A stretch of DNA of 64,000 nucleotides from Prevotella sp. P5-108 (GTDB taxonomy: Bacteria > Bacteroidota > Bacteroidia > Bacteroidales > Bacteroidaceae). The DNA lies in the NCBI RefSeq assembly GCF_002251385.1, contig NZ_NPJJ01000033.1, forward strand, positions 1-64,000. The letters run 5' to 3'. Positions 44,528 through 52,567 of the stretch are shown here, piece after piece. Each line of letters opens with the position of its first letter. The first letter of the stretch is position 1. The notes under the pieces were generated by a model that was not told the origin of the DNA, did not search any database, and was given only the letters and a program-made list of their open reading frames with translations. Position numbers and translations under genes: made by a program.

Positions 44528-45283
44528 ATGAAAAGAATAATCATTATGGCACTGGTGGCGCTGATGACTTGCACCACTATGCAGGCAGCTAAGAAAAGCG
44601 TACACGCTACTGAAGGCAACACCGTATCGCAGCGCAGAGTACCTAACTTCACAAGAATAGAATCTGTAGGAAGTATAGACATCGTATACACCCAGGGCAA
44701 CAGACCGAGCGTCAAGGTCGTGGGCAAGGCCAAAGAGGTAGACTGCGTCATGACCTACGTGAGGGGCAACATACTCAGAGTAGGCTACAACAGCGGATCG
44801 CGTATGTTCAACTTCAGCTCAGGAGATGATGTCAAGGTATATGTGACCTCGCCCGACCTGGTAGGCGTAACGCTTAGGGGCAGCGGCGACTTCGAGTCCA
44901 AGGGCAAGATAGACAGCGACAACCTGACGGTAGAAATCGTAGGCTCAGGCGATGCCGACATGAAATACGTAATATGCGACAACTTTACCGTCAATCTGCG
45001 CGGTTCGGGCGATGTGGAAGTCGACTATCTGCGCTGTGCCACATCGAACATCTGGCTGCGCGGCTCGGGCGACATCGAAATCAAGCAGGACAGGGTCAAG
45101 AATACCAACATCATGCTCTATGGTTCGGGCAGCATCGAGGTCAAGGCGCAACGCTGCGGAGTAATCAACGCCTATACATACGGTTCGGGCGACATCACGC
45201 TGAAAGGTTCGGCACGCCACCTCAACAGGAGAGCCAACGGCTCGGGCAGCATCGATGCATCACAACTGATGGAAACGCGATAA
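44528..45283 (+). CDS. Exported DUF2807 beta-helical protein
   Basis: 251 residues from MKRIIIMALVALMTC; an ATG three codons upstream (44519) is also possible. After the signal peptide (ends MQA-A) comes a DUF2807 'head GIN' domain: a repetitive beta-helix whose turns are marked by GSGD or GSGS about every 20-25 residues (RGSGDFESKG, VGSGDADMKY, RGSGDVEVDY, RGSGDIEIKQ, YGSGSIEVKA, YGSGDITLKG, NGSGSIDAS). Members are common in Bacteroidota; function unknown, putatively adhesive. It follows the GH25 gene by about 80 nt. Confidence 0.88.
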   Translation: MKRIIIMALVALMTCTTMQAAKKSVHATEGNTVSQRRVPNFTRIESVGSIDIVYTQGNRPSVKVVGKAKEVDCVMTYVRGNILRVGYNSGSRMFNFSSGDDVKVYVTSPDLVGVTLRGSGDFESKGKIDSDNLTVEIVGSGDADMKYVICDNFTVNLRGSGDVEVDYLRCATSNIWLRGSGDIEIKQDRVKNTNIMLYGSGSIEVKAQRCGVINAYTYGSGDITLKGSARHLNRRANGSGSIDASQLMETR

Positions 45284-45300
45284 GAATGTATCATCATAAC

Positions 45301-45343
45301 CCAAAAGACCATCTTCACCACTGCGGAGAAGATGGTCTTTTGG
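45301..45343. terminator. Bidirectional terminator between converging genes
   Basis: CCAAAAGACCATCTTC (45301-45316) pairs perfectly with GAAGATGGTCTTTTGG (45328-45343); T-rich on both strands. Confidence 0.9.
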
Positions 45344-45354
45344 TTTGTAGCGGG

Positions 45355-46191
45355 TCAGCGCCTTATCCACGACATGTAGCGGTCGGTCCAGCGGCGCCCT
45401 CGGGCTGTATGGGCAAGTACCCACTCGGTAAGCGCCACACCCACAAGCGCCGTGACGATGCCCAGCAAGACATCGATGATGTAATGGTGGCAGGTGTAGA
45501 CAGCCGTAAACCAGATGCCGATGCAGATAAAGGCGAAGAGCGCGACAAGCCAACGGCGGCTGCGACCCAGGACGGCATAGACAGTGGCTACCAGCATGTA
45601 GGCGGCATGCAGCGAAGGCACCGCGGCAAAGACATTGGCATTCTGGCCATACAGGGCATGGAAGACGGGCAGCCCGGTGAGGGCATCAAAACGCGCGAGA
45701 CCCGCCATATTGCCCGGCGTATGCAGAACGGGGGTAAATCCATAGTCAAGAGCATACCATGGCGGGGCGGCGGGATGGATGTAATAGACGCAAAAGCCTA
45801 TCAGATTGACCACAAGGAAGGCAATGGAGAAGCGGAGATAGACCGAATATCTACCACGGAAATAGAGACACAGCGCAAAGGCCAAGGGCACAGGCACCCA
45901 GCAGAGATAGAAGAGCCCAGCCATGACATCGGCTACGACATGATGGTGCTGGGCAAACCAGGCGCCCGGGATAACCGTCTCGCCGGAGGACAGGGCTATG
46001 CCAAACCATCTGAGCTCGGTATCATAGAGCTGGCGCACGTCGATGTCGTTGACCATATAGTTGGGATAGAGGCGCATGGCATCGTAGGAGCAGGCGAAGA
46101 TGACCCAAGGCATCAGCGCCAGCGCCACACGGCGGGTGGGTCTGAGGGCAACGAGCGCCACATAGACCACAAGAATATAGATGCTGAACAT
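45355..46191 (-). CDS. PAP2/Aur1-like inositol-phosphorylceramide synthase candidate
   Basis: 278-residue multi-helix membrane enzyme of the lipid phosphatase superfamily. The Aur1-like signatures are visible: HPAAPPWYALDYG, AVPSLHAAYM (C2 motif) and TCHHYIIDVLLG (C3 motif with catalytic His and Asp). In Bacteroides thetaiotaomicron the homologous gene sits in a cluster that makes inositol phosphorylceramide. It lies 6 nt behind the CDP-alcohol transferase gene, which fits the final transfer of phosphoinositol to ceramide. A general PAP2 phosphatase is the alternative. Confidence 0.78.
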   Translation of the reverse strand: MFSIYILVVYVALVALRPTRRVALALMPWVIFACSYDAMRLYPNYMVNDIDVRQLYDTELRWFGIALSSGETVIPGAWFAQHHHVVADVMAGLFYLCWVPVPLAFALCLYFRGRYSVYLRFSIAFLVVNLIGFCVYYIHPAAPPWYALDYGFTPVLHTPGNMAGLARFDALTGLPVFHALYGQNANVFAAVPSLHAAYMLVATVYAVLGRSRRWLVALFAFICIGIWFTAVYTCHHYIIDVLLGIVTALVGVALTEWVLAHTARGRRWTDRYMSWIRR

Positions 46192-46197
46192 AGGGGG

Positions 46198-46854
46198 TTA
46201 CTGCTTCTTGCCGGCGTTCAACACTTTGTAGCAATGGGCTATGCGCCAGCAGGCAGTAAGATTGGCAAGGACGGCGATGACCAGCATACCGCCAGCCAGC
46301 CACCACAGATTGCCGGTCGCTCCGCTCGCGATAGCCGCCAGGGCGGTGATGACCACGCGCTCGGGACGCTGGAGGAGTCCTACCTTGCACTCGATGCCCA
46401 ATCCTTCGGCTCGGGCTCGCACATAACTGACCATCACCGAACCCAGGATGGCTGCATAGGTAGCGATGCCCATCCAGAACCAGTCGCAGTAAAGGAATAC
46501 GACCGAGACGCCGAAGAGCGAAACCATCTCGCTATAGCGGTCGAGGGTAGAGTCCCACAGGGCGCCGAAGACCGAAGACTTGCCGCTGACGCGGGCCAAC
46601 CGCCCGTCCATCATGTCGAAGAGTCCGGCAAAGAGTATGGTGGCACCACCCCATCCTACCATCTCCATGGCCTGGGCCATATCGCCGCTGCGGACCATGA
46701 GGGCTGCGATGACAAAGAGTGAGGTGGCAGCAAGATTGCCCACAAATCCTATGGTGGTCACCATATTGGGGGTAATGCCCACCTTGACCATAGCCTGGAT
46801 AATGGGATTGATGATAACGTAGATTACGCGTTGAAGAAAATCTCTGTAATTCAT
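46198..46854 (-). CDS. CDP-alcohol phosphatidyltransferase (probable PI-phosphate synthase type)
   Basis: 218 residues, about six helices. The complete CDP-OH-P motif is present: Asp80-x2-Asp83-Gly84-x2-Ala87-Arg88-x8-Gly97-x3-Asp101-x3-Asp105. It transfers a phosphatidyl group from CDP-diacylglycerol to an alcohol; position in this cassette points to inositol phosphate, but the motif alone does not tell the acceptor. The start MNYRDFLQR follows the GtrA gene by 4 nt. Confidence 0.85.
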   Translation of the reverse strand: MNYRDFLQRVIYVIINPIIQAMVKVGITPNMVTTIGFVGNLAATSLFVIAALMVRSGDMAQAMEMVGWGGATILFAGLFDMMDGRLARVSGKSSVFGALWDSTLDRYSEMVSLFGVSVVFLYCDWFWMGIATYAAILGSVMVSYVRARAEGLGIECKVGLLQRPERVVITALAAIASGATGNLWWLAGGMLVIAVLANLTACWRIAHCYKVLNAGKKQ

Positions 46855-46858
46855 ATTT

Positions 46859-47281
46859 CTATTGATTATTATCCATATTGTCATGACGGCACGCGAAGAC
46901 ATAGCAACGCTGCATCTGATAGTTCCACAAGACTGCCACCAAGCAGGCCACAACCACCTTGGACACGATGAAATTGCAACCGGCGAGCTCGGTGACGAGA
47001 TAGGTAAGCCCCGTATTGAGCCCGATGCTGCCCGCCCATACCACTATATAGCGCAGAGCAAGCCTCATCTTGCCCAGACGCTGTGCGGAGAAGACCCATC
47101 GATAGTTGACCATGCAGTTGACCACACCTCCCGTGACGGCTCCGATAAAGGTGGCGCAGACATACCATAACCCCAGAAGTTCAGCAAGTATCAGCGTGAC
47201 GGCGAAGTCGGCTGCCGAAGCCACAACCGCCGAAGCCTCTGCCTTGCAGAAAGTCACGAGCTGTGTCTTCATATCATCCAT
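46859..47281 (-). CDS. GtrA-family small membrane protein
   Basis: 140 residues with four hydrophobic helices (about 15-35, 42-60, 80-98, 105-125). GtrA-like proteins are thought to flip polyprenyl-linked or lipid-linked sugars. ASAVVASAADFAVTLILAELLG and NCMVNYRWVF are family-like. It overlaps the end of the PgpA-like gene by 13 nt, implying coupled translation within the lipid cassette. Confidence 0.85.
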   Translation of the reverse strand: MDDMKTQLVTFCKAEASAVVASAADFAVTLILAELLGLWYVCATFIGAVTGGVVNCMVNYRWVFSAQRLGKMRLALRYIVVWAGSIGLNTGLTYLVTELAGCNFIVSKVVVACLVAVLWNYQMQRCYVFACRHDNMDNNQ

Positions 47282-47742
47282 ATCACCAGTAACAGGACGA
47301 GAAGAGAATAGATGCCAGCCAGAATATCGTCGGCCATAACCCAGAAAGCGCCACGGCGACGGTCAAGGGCACGGATGCCCAATGGTTTGACGATATCAAA
47401 AAACCGGAAAAGGACAAACGCCAGCGCCGCATAGAGCCAGTGGCCCGCGGGGCACACGATGAGCGGAATCCAGACTCCAACCATCTCGTCGACAACCACA
47501 CGGGAGGGGTCGTCGCCCCAGAACGGCTGCAACTTGTGGGTAGCCCATGTGCCCAAGCCGGTGAAGACCACAGCGGCAGCAAGCGTGACCCACGCCAGAG
47601 AGACAGCGTCGAGCCAGAACGATGCCCCCATCCACAGCAAGGTGGCAAAGAGGGCTCCCATGGTGCCAGGGCCCCACGGCCAGAAGCCACAACCAAAGCC
47701 CGTGGCTATCAAGGTAGGAACAAAGGGTATATGCCTAATCAT
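47269..47742 (-). CDS. PgpA-family lipid phosphatase
   Basis: 157 residues. PgpA motifs: GFWPWGPGTMGAL (about 18-30), VVDEMVGVWIPL and ADDILAGIYS near the end. PgpA dephosphorylates phosphatidylglycerophosphate; in the Bacteroides inositol-lipid cluster a relative acts on phosphatidylinositol phosphate. The start MIRHIPFVPTLIATGFG is preferred; the 19 extra residues upstream lie across a -7 element (TACTTTTG, 47755-47748) that ends 5 nt before this ATG, suggesting a leaderless message. First gene of the cassette. Confidence 0.85.
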   Translation of the reverse strand: MIRHIPFVPTLIATGFGCGFWPWGPGTMGALFATLLWMGASFWLDAVSLAWVTLAAAVVFTGLGTWATHKLQPFWGDDPSRVVVDEMVGVWIPLIVCPAGHWLYAALAFVLFRFFDIVKPLGIRALDRRRGAFWVMADDILAGIYSLLVLLLVIWMI

Positions 47743-47869
47743 GAGTGCAAAAGTACTGATTATAAAAATAATGTAAAAGCTATTTAACGAAAAAAACATA
47801 AAAAGACAAAAAAGTTTTCTCGCATCCCAACAATATGCTTACCTTTGTATTTCGAACAACGTAAAAGAA

Positions 47870-50428
47870 ATGGATGACAACAACATACTCTTAATTCGCA
47901 GGACTACCCTCGTGCTATTGCTGGTGATGCTAAAACTCACCATGATGGCACAGGCGATGCTCACGGGGCGGATAGTGGACGCTGACGATGGCGGCCCGAT
48001 ACCCTACGCCAGTGCCTCATACAAGGGACAGCACAAGGCGGTGTCGAGCGATGCCGATGGCAAGTTCAGCATCGAACGCCACGAGGGCTGGACACTGACA
48101 TTCAGTTCGGTAGGCTACACTCCTGTCTCCATCACCGTCAACGCCGCCACCAAGGAGTTGACCATCAAGCTGAAATCGGAGTCGCGCAAGATAGACGAAA
48201 TAGTGGTCAAGGCACGCAGAGGCAAATACCGCCGCAAGGACAACCCTGCCGTGGAGCTCATGCGTCGTGTCATCGCAGCCAAGAAGCGCACCCATCTCGA
48301 TAACCACCCCTACTACCAGTTCAACAAATACCAGAAGATAACCTTCGGTCTCAACGACATCAGCGACAGCGACCTGGAGCAGGGGCTCTTCAAACGCTCG
48401 CCGTGGCTGGTGGACTTTGTGGAGACCAGTCCCTATAACCACAAGCGCATCCTGCCCATCTCGGTCGACGAGACGGTGACGCAGCATGTGTATCGCAAAG
48501 ACCCCAAGTCGGCAAAGACCATCATCAAGGGCCAACGTAGTGATGGCATCAACAACGTATTGCAGACGGGCGAAATACTTAATACTATGCTCAAAGACGT
48601 GTTTACCGACATAGACCTCTATGACAACCACATCCGTCTGCTGCAACACCCCTTCACCTCGCCTATCGGTGAGACAGCCATCTCCTTCTACCGCTATTAT
48701 ATAGAGGACACAGTGTATGTGGACCGCGACCTGTGCTATCACCTGCAATTCATCCCCAACAACCAGCAGGACTTCGGCTTCAGGGGCGACCTGTATATCC
48801 TCGCCGACTCGACACTGCATGTCAAGAAGTGTAACATGACTATCCCCAAGAAGAGTGACGTCAACTTCATCGACGACATCAAGATAATACAGGAATATAC
48901 CCGTCTGCCCAATGGAGACTGGGCGCTGACGACCGATGACATGGTGGCAGAGCTGAGCATCATAGCCAAGGCAGCCAAGGTGGTATGCATACGCACGACG
49001 AGGCTGAGTGACTATGCTTTCGACGAACTGCCCAACAAGATATTCAAGGGCCGTGCCAACACGCGGCATGAAGCCGACGCCATGATTAGGGACGACGCTT
49101 TCTGGAACCAGTACCGTGCTGTGGAACTGACCAAATGTGAGTCGTCGATGGATGCATTTATCCACCGTATGGAGCAATCGCGCAACTACAAGTGGGTATT
49201 GTTTACCTTGAAAGCCTTCATGGAGAACTACATCGAGACCGGCAGCAAGAAGAACAGCAAGTTTGATTTCGGCCCAGTCAATACCATTGTGTCGAGCAAC
49301 TTCGTCGACGGCCTTCGTTTCCGTGTCAGCGGCCGCACGACAGCCAAGCTCAATCCGCACCTGTTCTGGAAAGGATACTACGCCTATGGCTCGCGCTCGA
49401 ACAGGCATTACTATTCTTCGGAACTTACCTACTCGCTCAACAGCAAGAAGAATGTTCCGTTTGAATTTCCCCAGCGTAACATCATCTTTGAAACTACGCG
49501 CGACGTGATGTCTCCCGCCGACAAATACCTCCTGCACAACAAGGACAACATGTTCATGGCGTTTCGTGTACAGAAAGTGGAGCAGATGTACTTCTACAAC
49601 CGTCAGCGTCTGGCTTTCGACTACGAGACCGACTGGGGTCTGAAGATGAGCGCGCAGATAAAGGCGGAGAGCAACAGCCCTACGGGCAATCTTAGCTTTA
49701 TCAATAATGTCGACGGAAGCAATGTATCGCAAATCCGCACCACTGAGGTGAAAGCCGGACTGAAATACTGCCCCGGCCAGACATACATCAACACCAAGCA
49801 ACAGCGTCTGCCGGTCAACTTCGACGCTCCCGAATTCGGCATCAGTCATACCGCAGGTTTCAAACACATGCTGGGTGGCCAATACAAGCTCAACCTTACC
49901 GAAGCCAGTATTTACAAACGGTTCTGGATGGGCAGTTGGGGATATATAGACAACCGCCTCAACGTGGGGGCACAATGGAGCAAGGTGCCATTCCCACTGC
50001 TGATTATGCCACCGGTCAATGTATCGTACTTTGAGCATGAGAACACGTTCTCGATGATGCGCAATATGGAGTTTCTCAATGACCGCTACGCCTACTGGTC
50101 TATCAGTTGGGACCTCAACGGCAAGGTGCTCAACCGTATTCCGCTCATCCGCCATCTCAAGTGGCGCGAGTACATCAGCTTCAAGGGCATGTTTGGCAAA
50201 CTCACTGACAAAAACAACCCTATGGTTAACTCGGCCGACCCTCTGCTGTTCAGATTTCCTGCTGAAAGCCACGTCATGGACAGCCACACGCCCTATATGG
50301 AAGTGGTGGCTGGCGTACACAATATCTTCAAGTTCTTCGGTGTCGACTACGTAAGAAGAATCAATTACAACAACAATCCCGACATCAAGAAGAATGGTAT
50401 AAGATTCAGTTTCTCCATGTCGTTCTAA
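47870..50428 (+). CDS. DUF5686 outer-membrane protein with carboxypeptidase-like domain
   Basis: 852 residues. Signal peptide/helix at about 10-28, a CarboxypepD_reg-like beta-sandwich (about 30-105: AMLTGRIVDADDGGPIPYASASYKG...), then the long DUF5686 region, ending in alternating aromatic strands (NGIRFSFSMSF) that suggest an outer-membrane beta-barrel with a C-terminal Phe. These proteins are widespread in Bacteroidota with unknown function. A -7 TACCTTTG lies at 47840-47847. It is divergent from the lipid cassette and 14 nt ahead of a regulator gene. Confidence 0.88.
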   Translation: MDDNNILLIRRTTLVLLLVMLKLTMMAQAMLTGRIVDADDGGPIPYASASYKGQHKAVSSDADGKFSIERHEGWTLTFSSVGYTPVSITVNAATKELTIKLKSESRKIDEIVVKARRGKYRRKDNPAVELMRRVIAAKKRTHLDNHPYYQFNKYQKITFGLNDISDSDLEQGLFKRSPWLVDFVETSPYNHKRILPISVDETVTQHVYRKDPKSAKTIIKGQRSDGINNVLQTGEILNTMLKDVFTDIDLYDNHIRLLQHPFTSPIGETAISFYRYYIEDTVYVDRDLCYHLQFIPNNQQDFGFRGDLYILADSTLHVKKCNMTIPKKSDVNFIDDIKIIQEYTRLPNGDWALTTDDMVAELSIIAKAAKVVCIRTTRLSDYAFDELPNKIFKGRANTRHEADAMIRDDAFWNQYRAVELTKCESSMDAFIHRMEQSRNYKWVLFTLKAFMENYIETGSKKNSKFDFGPVNTIVSSNFVDGLRFRVSGRTTAKLNPHLFWKGYYAYGSRSNRHYYSSELTYSLNSKKNVPFEFPQRNIIFETTRDVMSPADKYLLHNKDNMFMAFRVQKVEQMYFYNRQRLAFDYETDWGLKMSAQIKAESNSPTGNLSFINNVDGSNVSQIRTTEVKAGLKYCPGQTYINTKQQRLPVNFDAPEFGISHTAGFKHMLGGQYKLNLTEASIYKRFWMGSWGYIDNRLNVGAQWSKVPFPLLIMPPVNVSYFEHENTFSMMRNMEFLNDRYAYWSISWDLNGKVLNRIPLIRHLKWREYISFKGMFGKLTDKNNPMVNSADPLLFRFPAESHVMDSHTPYMEVVAGVHNIFKFFGVDYVRRINYNNNPDIKKNGIRFSFSMSF

Positions 50429-50442
50429 ACACAAAGACCATC

Positions 50443-51078
50443 ATGCAGATATTGATAGCAGACAGACAGGGCATCACAAGGGCAGGGCTCATGTTCCTCT
50501 GTCATGAAGCGGGATATGAATACCGCTACACCGATGACAAAACCGAACTGATAGAGGCTCTGTGTGCCGACGGTGACGCCATCGTGATACTCGACTACAC
50601 CCTGTTTGACATCGGCGACGCTGCCGAACTGCATATTCTCAACCAGCGCTTCCCGCAGGCGTCGTGGGTACTGTTCAGCGAAGACCTGAGCGTAGACTTT
50701 GTCCGCATGACTGCCGCCGGAAACAACCGCTTCAGCGTGCTGCTCAAGGAGTCGCCCCTGGAAGAAATCCGAGAAGGACTGGCAGAGGTGGCAAAAGGCA
50801 GGAGGTATATATGCAGGAGAATGACAGAGATGCTGCTCACACCGACGCAGACCACACAGGAGGAAAACAGGCTCACGCCCACAGAGACAGAGATACTGCG
50901 CGACATCGCCTTGGGGCTCACCACACGCGAAATAGCCGAGAAGCGCTACTCCAGCTTCCACACCGTCAACACCCACCGCAAGAACATATTCCGCAAGATA
51001 GGCGTCAACAATGTCCACGAAGCCACGCGCTATGCGCTGAGAGCCGGACTGGTGGACAGCGCTGAATACTATATATAA
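50443..51078 (+). CDS. LuxR/NarL-family response regulator
   Basis: 211 residues: receiver domain (about 1-120; phospho-acceptor Asp50 in IVILDYTLFD, conserved Lys in LLKES) and LuxR-type helix-turn-helix (about 145-205; RLTPTETEILRDIALGLTTREIAEKRYSSFHTV...). The acidic pair near the N-terminus is reduced to ADRQ, so phosphorylation may be weak. No kinase gene is adjacent. Only 14 nt behind the DUF5686 gene, so the two are co-transcribed. Confidence 0.9.
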   Translation: MQILIADRQGITRAGLMFLCHEAGYEYRYTDDKTELIEALCADGDAIVILDYTLFDIGDAAELHILNQRFPQASWVLFSEDLSVDFVRMTAAGNNRFSVLLKESPLEEIREGLAEVAKGRRYICRRMTEMLLTPTQTTQEENRLTPTETEILRDIALGLTTREIAEKRYSSFHTVNTHRKNIFRKIGVNNVHEATRYALRAGLVDSAEYYI

Positions 51079-51082
51079 AACA

Positions 51083-51117
51083 CAAAAGGACAAGCTCTCG
51101 GGGCTTGTCCTTTTGCT
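51083..51117 (+). terminator. Terminator after the LuxR-type regulator
   Basis: CAAAAGGACAAGC (51083-51095) pairs perfectly with GCTTGTCCTTTTG (51103-51115). Confidence 0.88.
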
Positions 51118-51121
51118 TTTG

Positions 51122-51757
51122 TCATTTGCCGACAGTGATGCGCACATGCTCGAAACCCATAGCATGAAGCAGTTTGTCCATCTGGGCTTCGGCTTGTTGG
51201 CTGGCTTTGTTCAGGTTATCCCTGTTGACAACGCGCTGACGCATGATACGACTGGCTTTGAGGTAGAGGCGCTTGCGGTCGGCAGCTGTCCAGGTGCCGG
51301 TCTCATAGAAGGTCTGGGTGCGGGCCTCATCGATAAACTCATTGCCCAACAGGCGGACGGGAGGCAGGTCGGCACAGACTGTATCGCCCTCAAGCCTAAT
51401 CCATCCCTTACGGGCCTGACGCAAATCGATACCCATACGGAGGGTACCATAATAGATGCGTATCAGTTCGGAATCGCCAAAGAATCCATGTGAGACCGTA
51501 TCGACAATCTCTTCATCGCTGACGGCGAGGAACTCCCATTCGCCGATGCTCTCAATAGACTTTATCTGCGTAGGCGTGAGCGTCACCCGCTCCACGCGCT
51601 CTGTGGTGACCACATTGCTTTCGCCTGGGCCATAGACCATCCAAAGCAGCATCAGGGCGATGCCCCCCACCACAAAGAAGGCTATCCACGCATTGACGGG
51701 AATGGCGCCGAGGATGCGGCGCGCCAATGATTTCTTCTTATTGTCTTGCTTTGCCAT
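51122..51757 (-). CDS. DUF4230 membrane-anchored protein
   Basis: 211 residues. A basic start (MAKQDNKKKSLARR), one helix (about 22-42) and an extracytoplasmic DUF4230 domain (about 55-211), with EFLAVSDEEIVDTVSHGFFGDSELIRIYYGTLRMGIDLRQA and a helical C-terminus (QQAEAQMDKLLHAMGFEHVRITVG). Function unknown. The start lies 20 nt inside the preceding DUF4230 gene, so the two are coupled and probably form a heteromer. Confidence 0.82.
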   Translation of the reverse strand: MAKQDNKKKSLARRILGAIPVNAWIAFFVVGGIALMLLWMVYGPGESNVVTTERVERVTLTPTQIKSIESIGEWEFLAVSDEEIVDTVSHGFFGDSELIRIYYGTLRMGIDLRQARKGWIRLEGDTVCADLPPVRLLGNEFIDEARTQTFYETGTWTAADRKRLYLKASRIMRQRVVNRDNLNKASQQAEAQMDKLLHAMGFEHVRITVGK

Positions 51758-52433
51758 GTTCGGAGGTTTGACGGGTAAGACGTTTGATAAGGTCGGCAGG
51801 ACCGAAGTCTTGTCTGAACGTAATGGTGATATGGTCGCGCTGGAAGCCCATCTGCTCTATCATCGGTATGAGCAGGGCGGCAGCATTGGCGCGGGCAGAC
51901 TCGATGATGCCCATTTGGGGTATGCTGCTGATAATGGACTGGCGGCCGCGACGCTCAATGGCGCTGAGCTCGGCGTCGGTGTAATGGGTGCGCAAGAGGG
52001 GCACGCGCTCCTTGGCATTGTCGTGGTCTATGCGGGTCGAGGTCATCACCACCTGAGGGTCGGGCAAGACTATCTCAATCCTATCTCCACTGCGGGTGAT
52101 ATTGGAGGCCGAGAAGTCGGAAAAGTCTATATAGCCCTTGATGGTGGCATCGATGGGAATAGCCACCGAGCGCTTGCCAGTGGGCAGAGTCACGCTGAAG
52201 GGACGGCCAAGCAACTTGCCACTCACCGCCTGTTCGTCGTCTTGGGTTATTATCTTGCGCACCTTATACTCAGTGGTATATAGACGCGAACACTGCTGTA
52301 TCTGCATCACCATCATGGGGATGGAGTCGATGGGCTCAGCAGCTTCGGCCACCGGCTGTGTAGCTCTGTTATCGCAGCCCACAAGGGCAGTCGCGACACA
52401 CAGGGCGAGAATATATCTTATGACTGTCATCAT
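51738..52433 (-). CDS. DUF4230 lipoprotein
   Basis: 231 residues. Lipobox TALVGC puts the lipidated Cys at about 20. The rest resembles the next protein: a beta-rich half (YTTEYKVRKIITQDDE..., GYIDFSDFSASNITRSGDRIEIVLPDP) and a helical C-terminus (ANAAALLIPMIEQMGFQRDHITITF). With the membrane-anchored paralogue it makes a pair that can sit on opposing surfaces. Function unknown. Confidence 0.82.
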   Translation of the reverse strand: MMTVIRYILALCVATALVGCDNRATQPVAEAAEPIDSIPMMVMQIQQCSRLYTTEYKVRKIITQDDEQAVSGKLLGRPFSVTLPTGKRSVAIPIDATIKGYIDFSDFSASNITRSGDRIEIVLPDPQVVMTSTRIDHDNAKERVPLLRTHYTDAELSAIERRGRQSIISSIPQMGIIESARANAAALLIPMIEQMGFQRDHITITFRQDFGPADLIKRLTRQTSEHGKARQ

Positions 52434-52493
52434 CTTAACTATCTATATCGATGCAAAGGTAGTGCATTCACGGGGGACGACCAAGAAAACCGA

Positions 52494-52544
52494 CAAAAAA
52501 ATGGAGAGCGTGCTCCCACCGTCAGTGGGCAACACGCTCTCCAT
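52494..52544 (-). terminator. Terminator of the PiT transporter gene
   Basis: ATGGAGAGCGTG (52501-52512) pairs with CACGCTCTCCAT (52533-52544), with an A7 run at 52494-52500 giving a U tract on the minus strand. Confidence 0.88.
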
Positions 52545-52567
52545 ATCTATTATTATAGCGTATGTGG

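Noticed and set aside
48017..50434. An 805-codon open frame on the minus strand, opposite the DUF5686 gene
   Set aside because: It lies wholly inside a gene with clear family features. Such long antisense frames recur here (7887-9656, 18788-20155, 60922-62424) and reflect GC-biased codon use in the real gene; their translations have no domain character.
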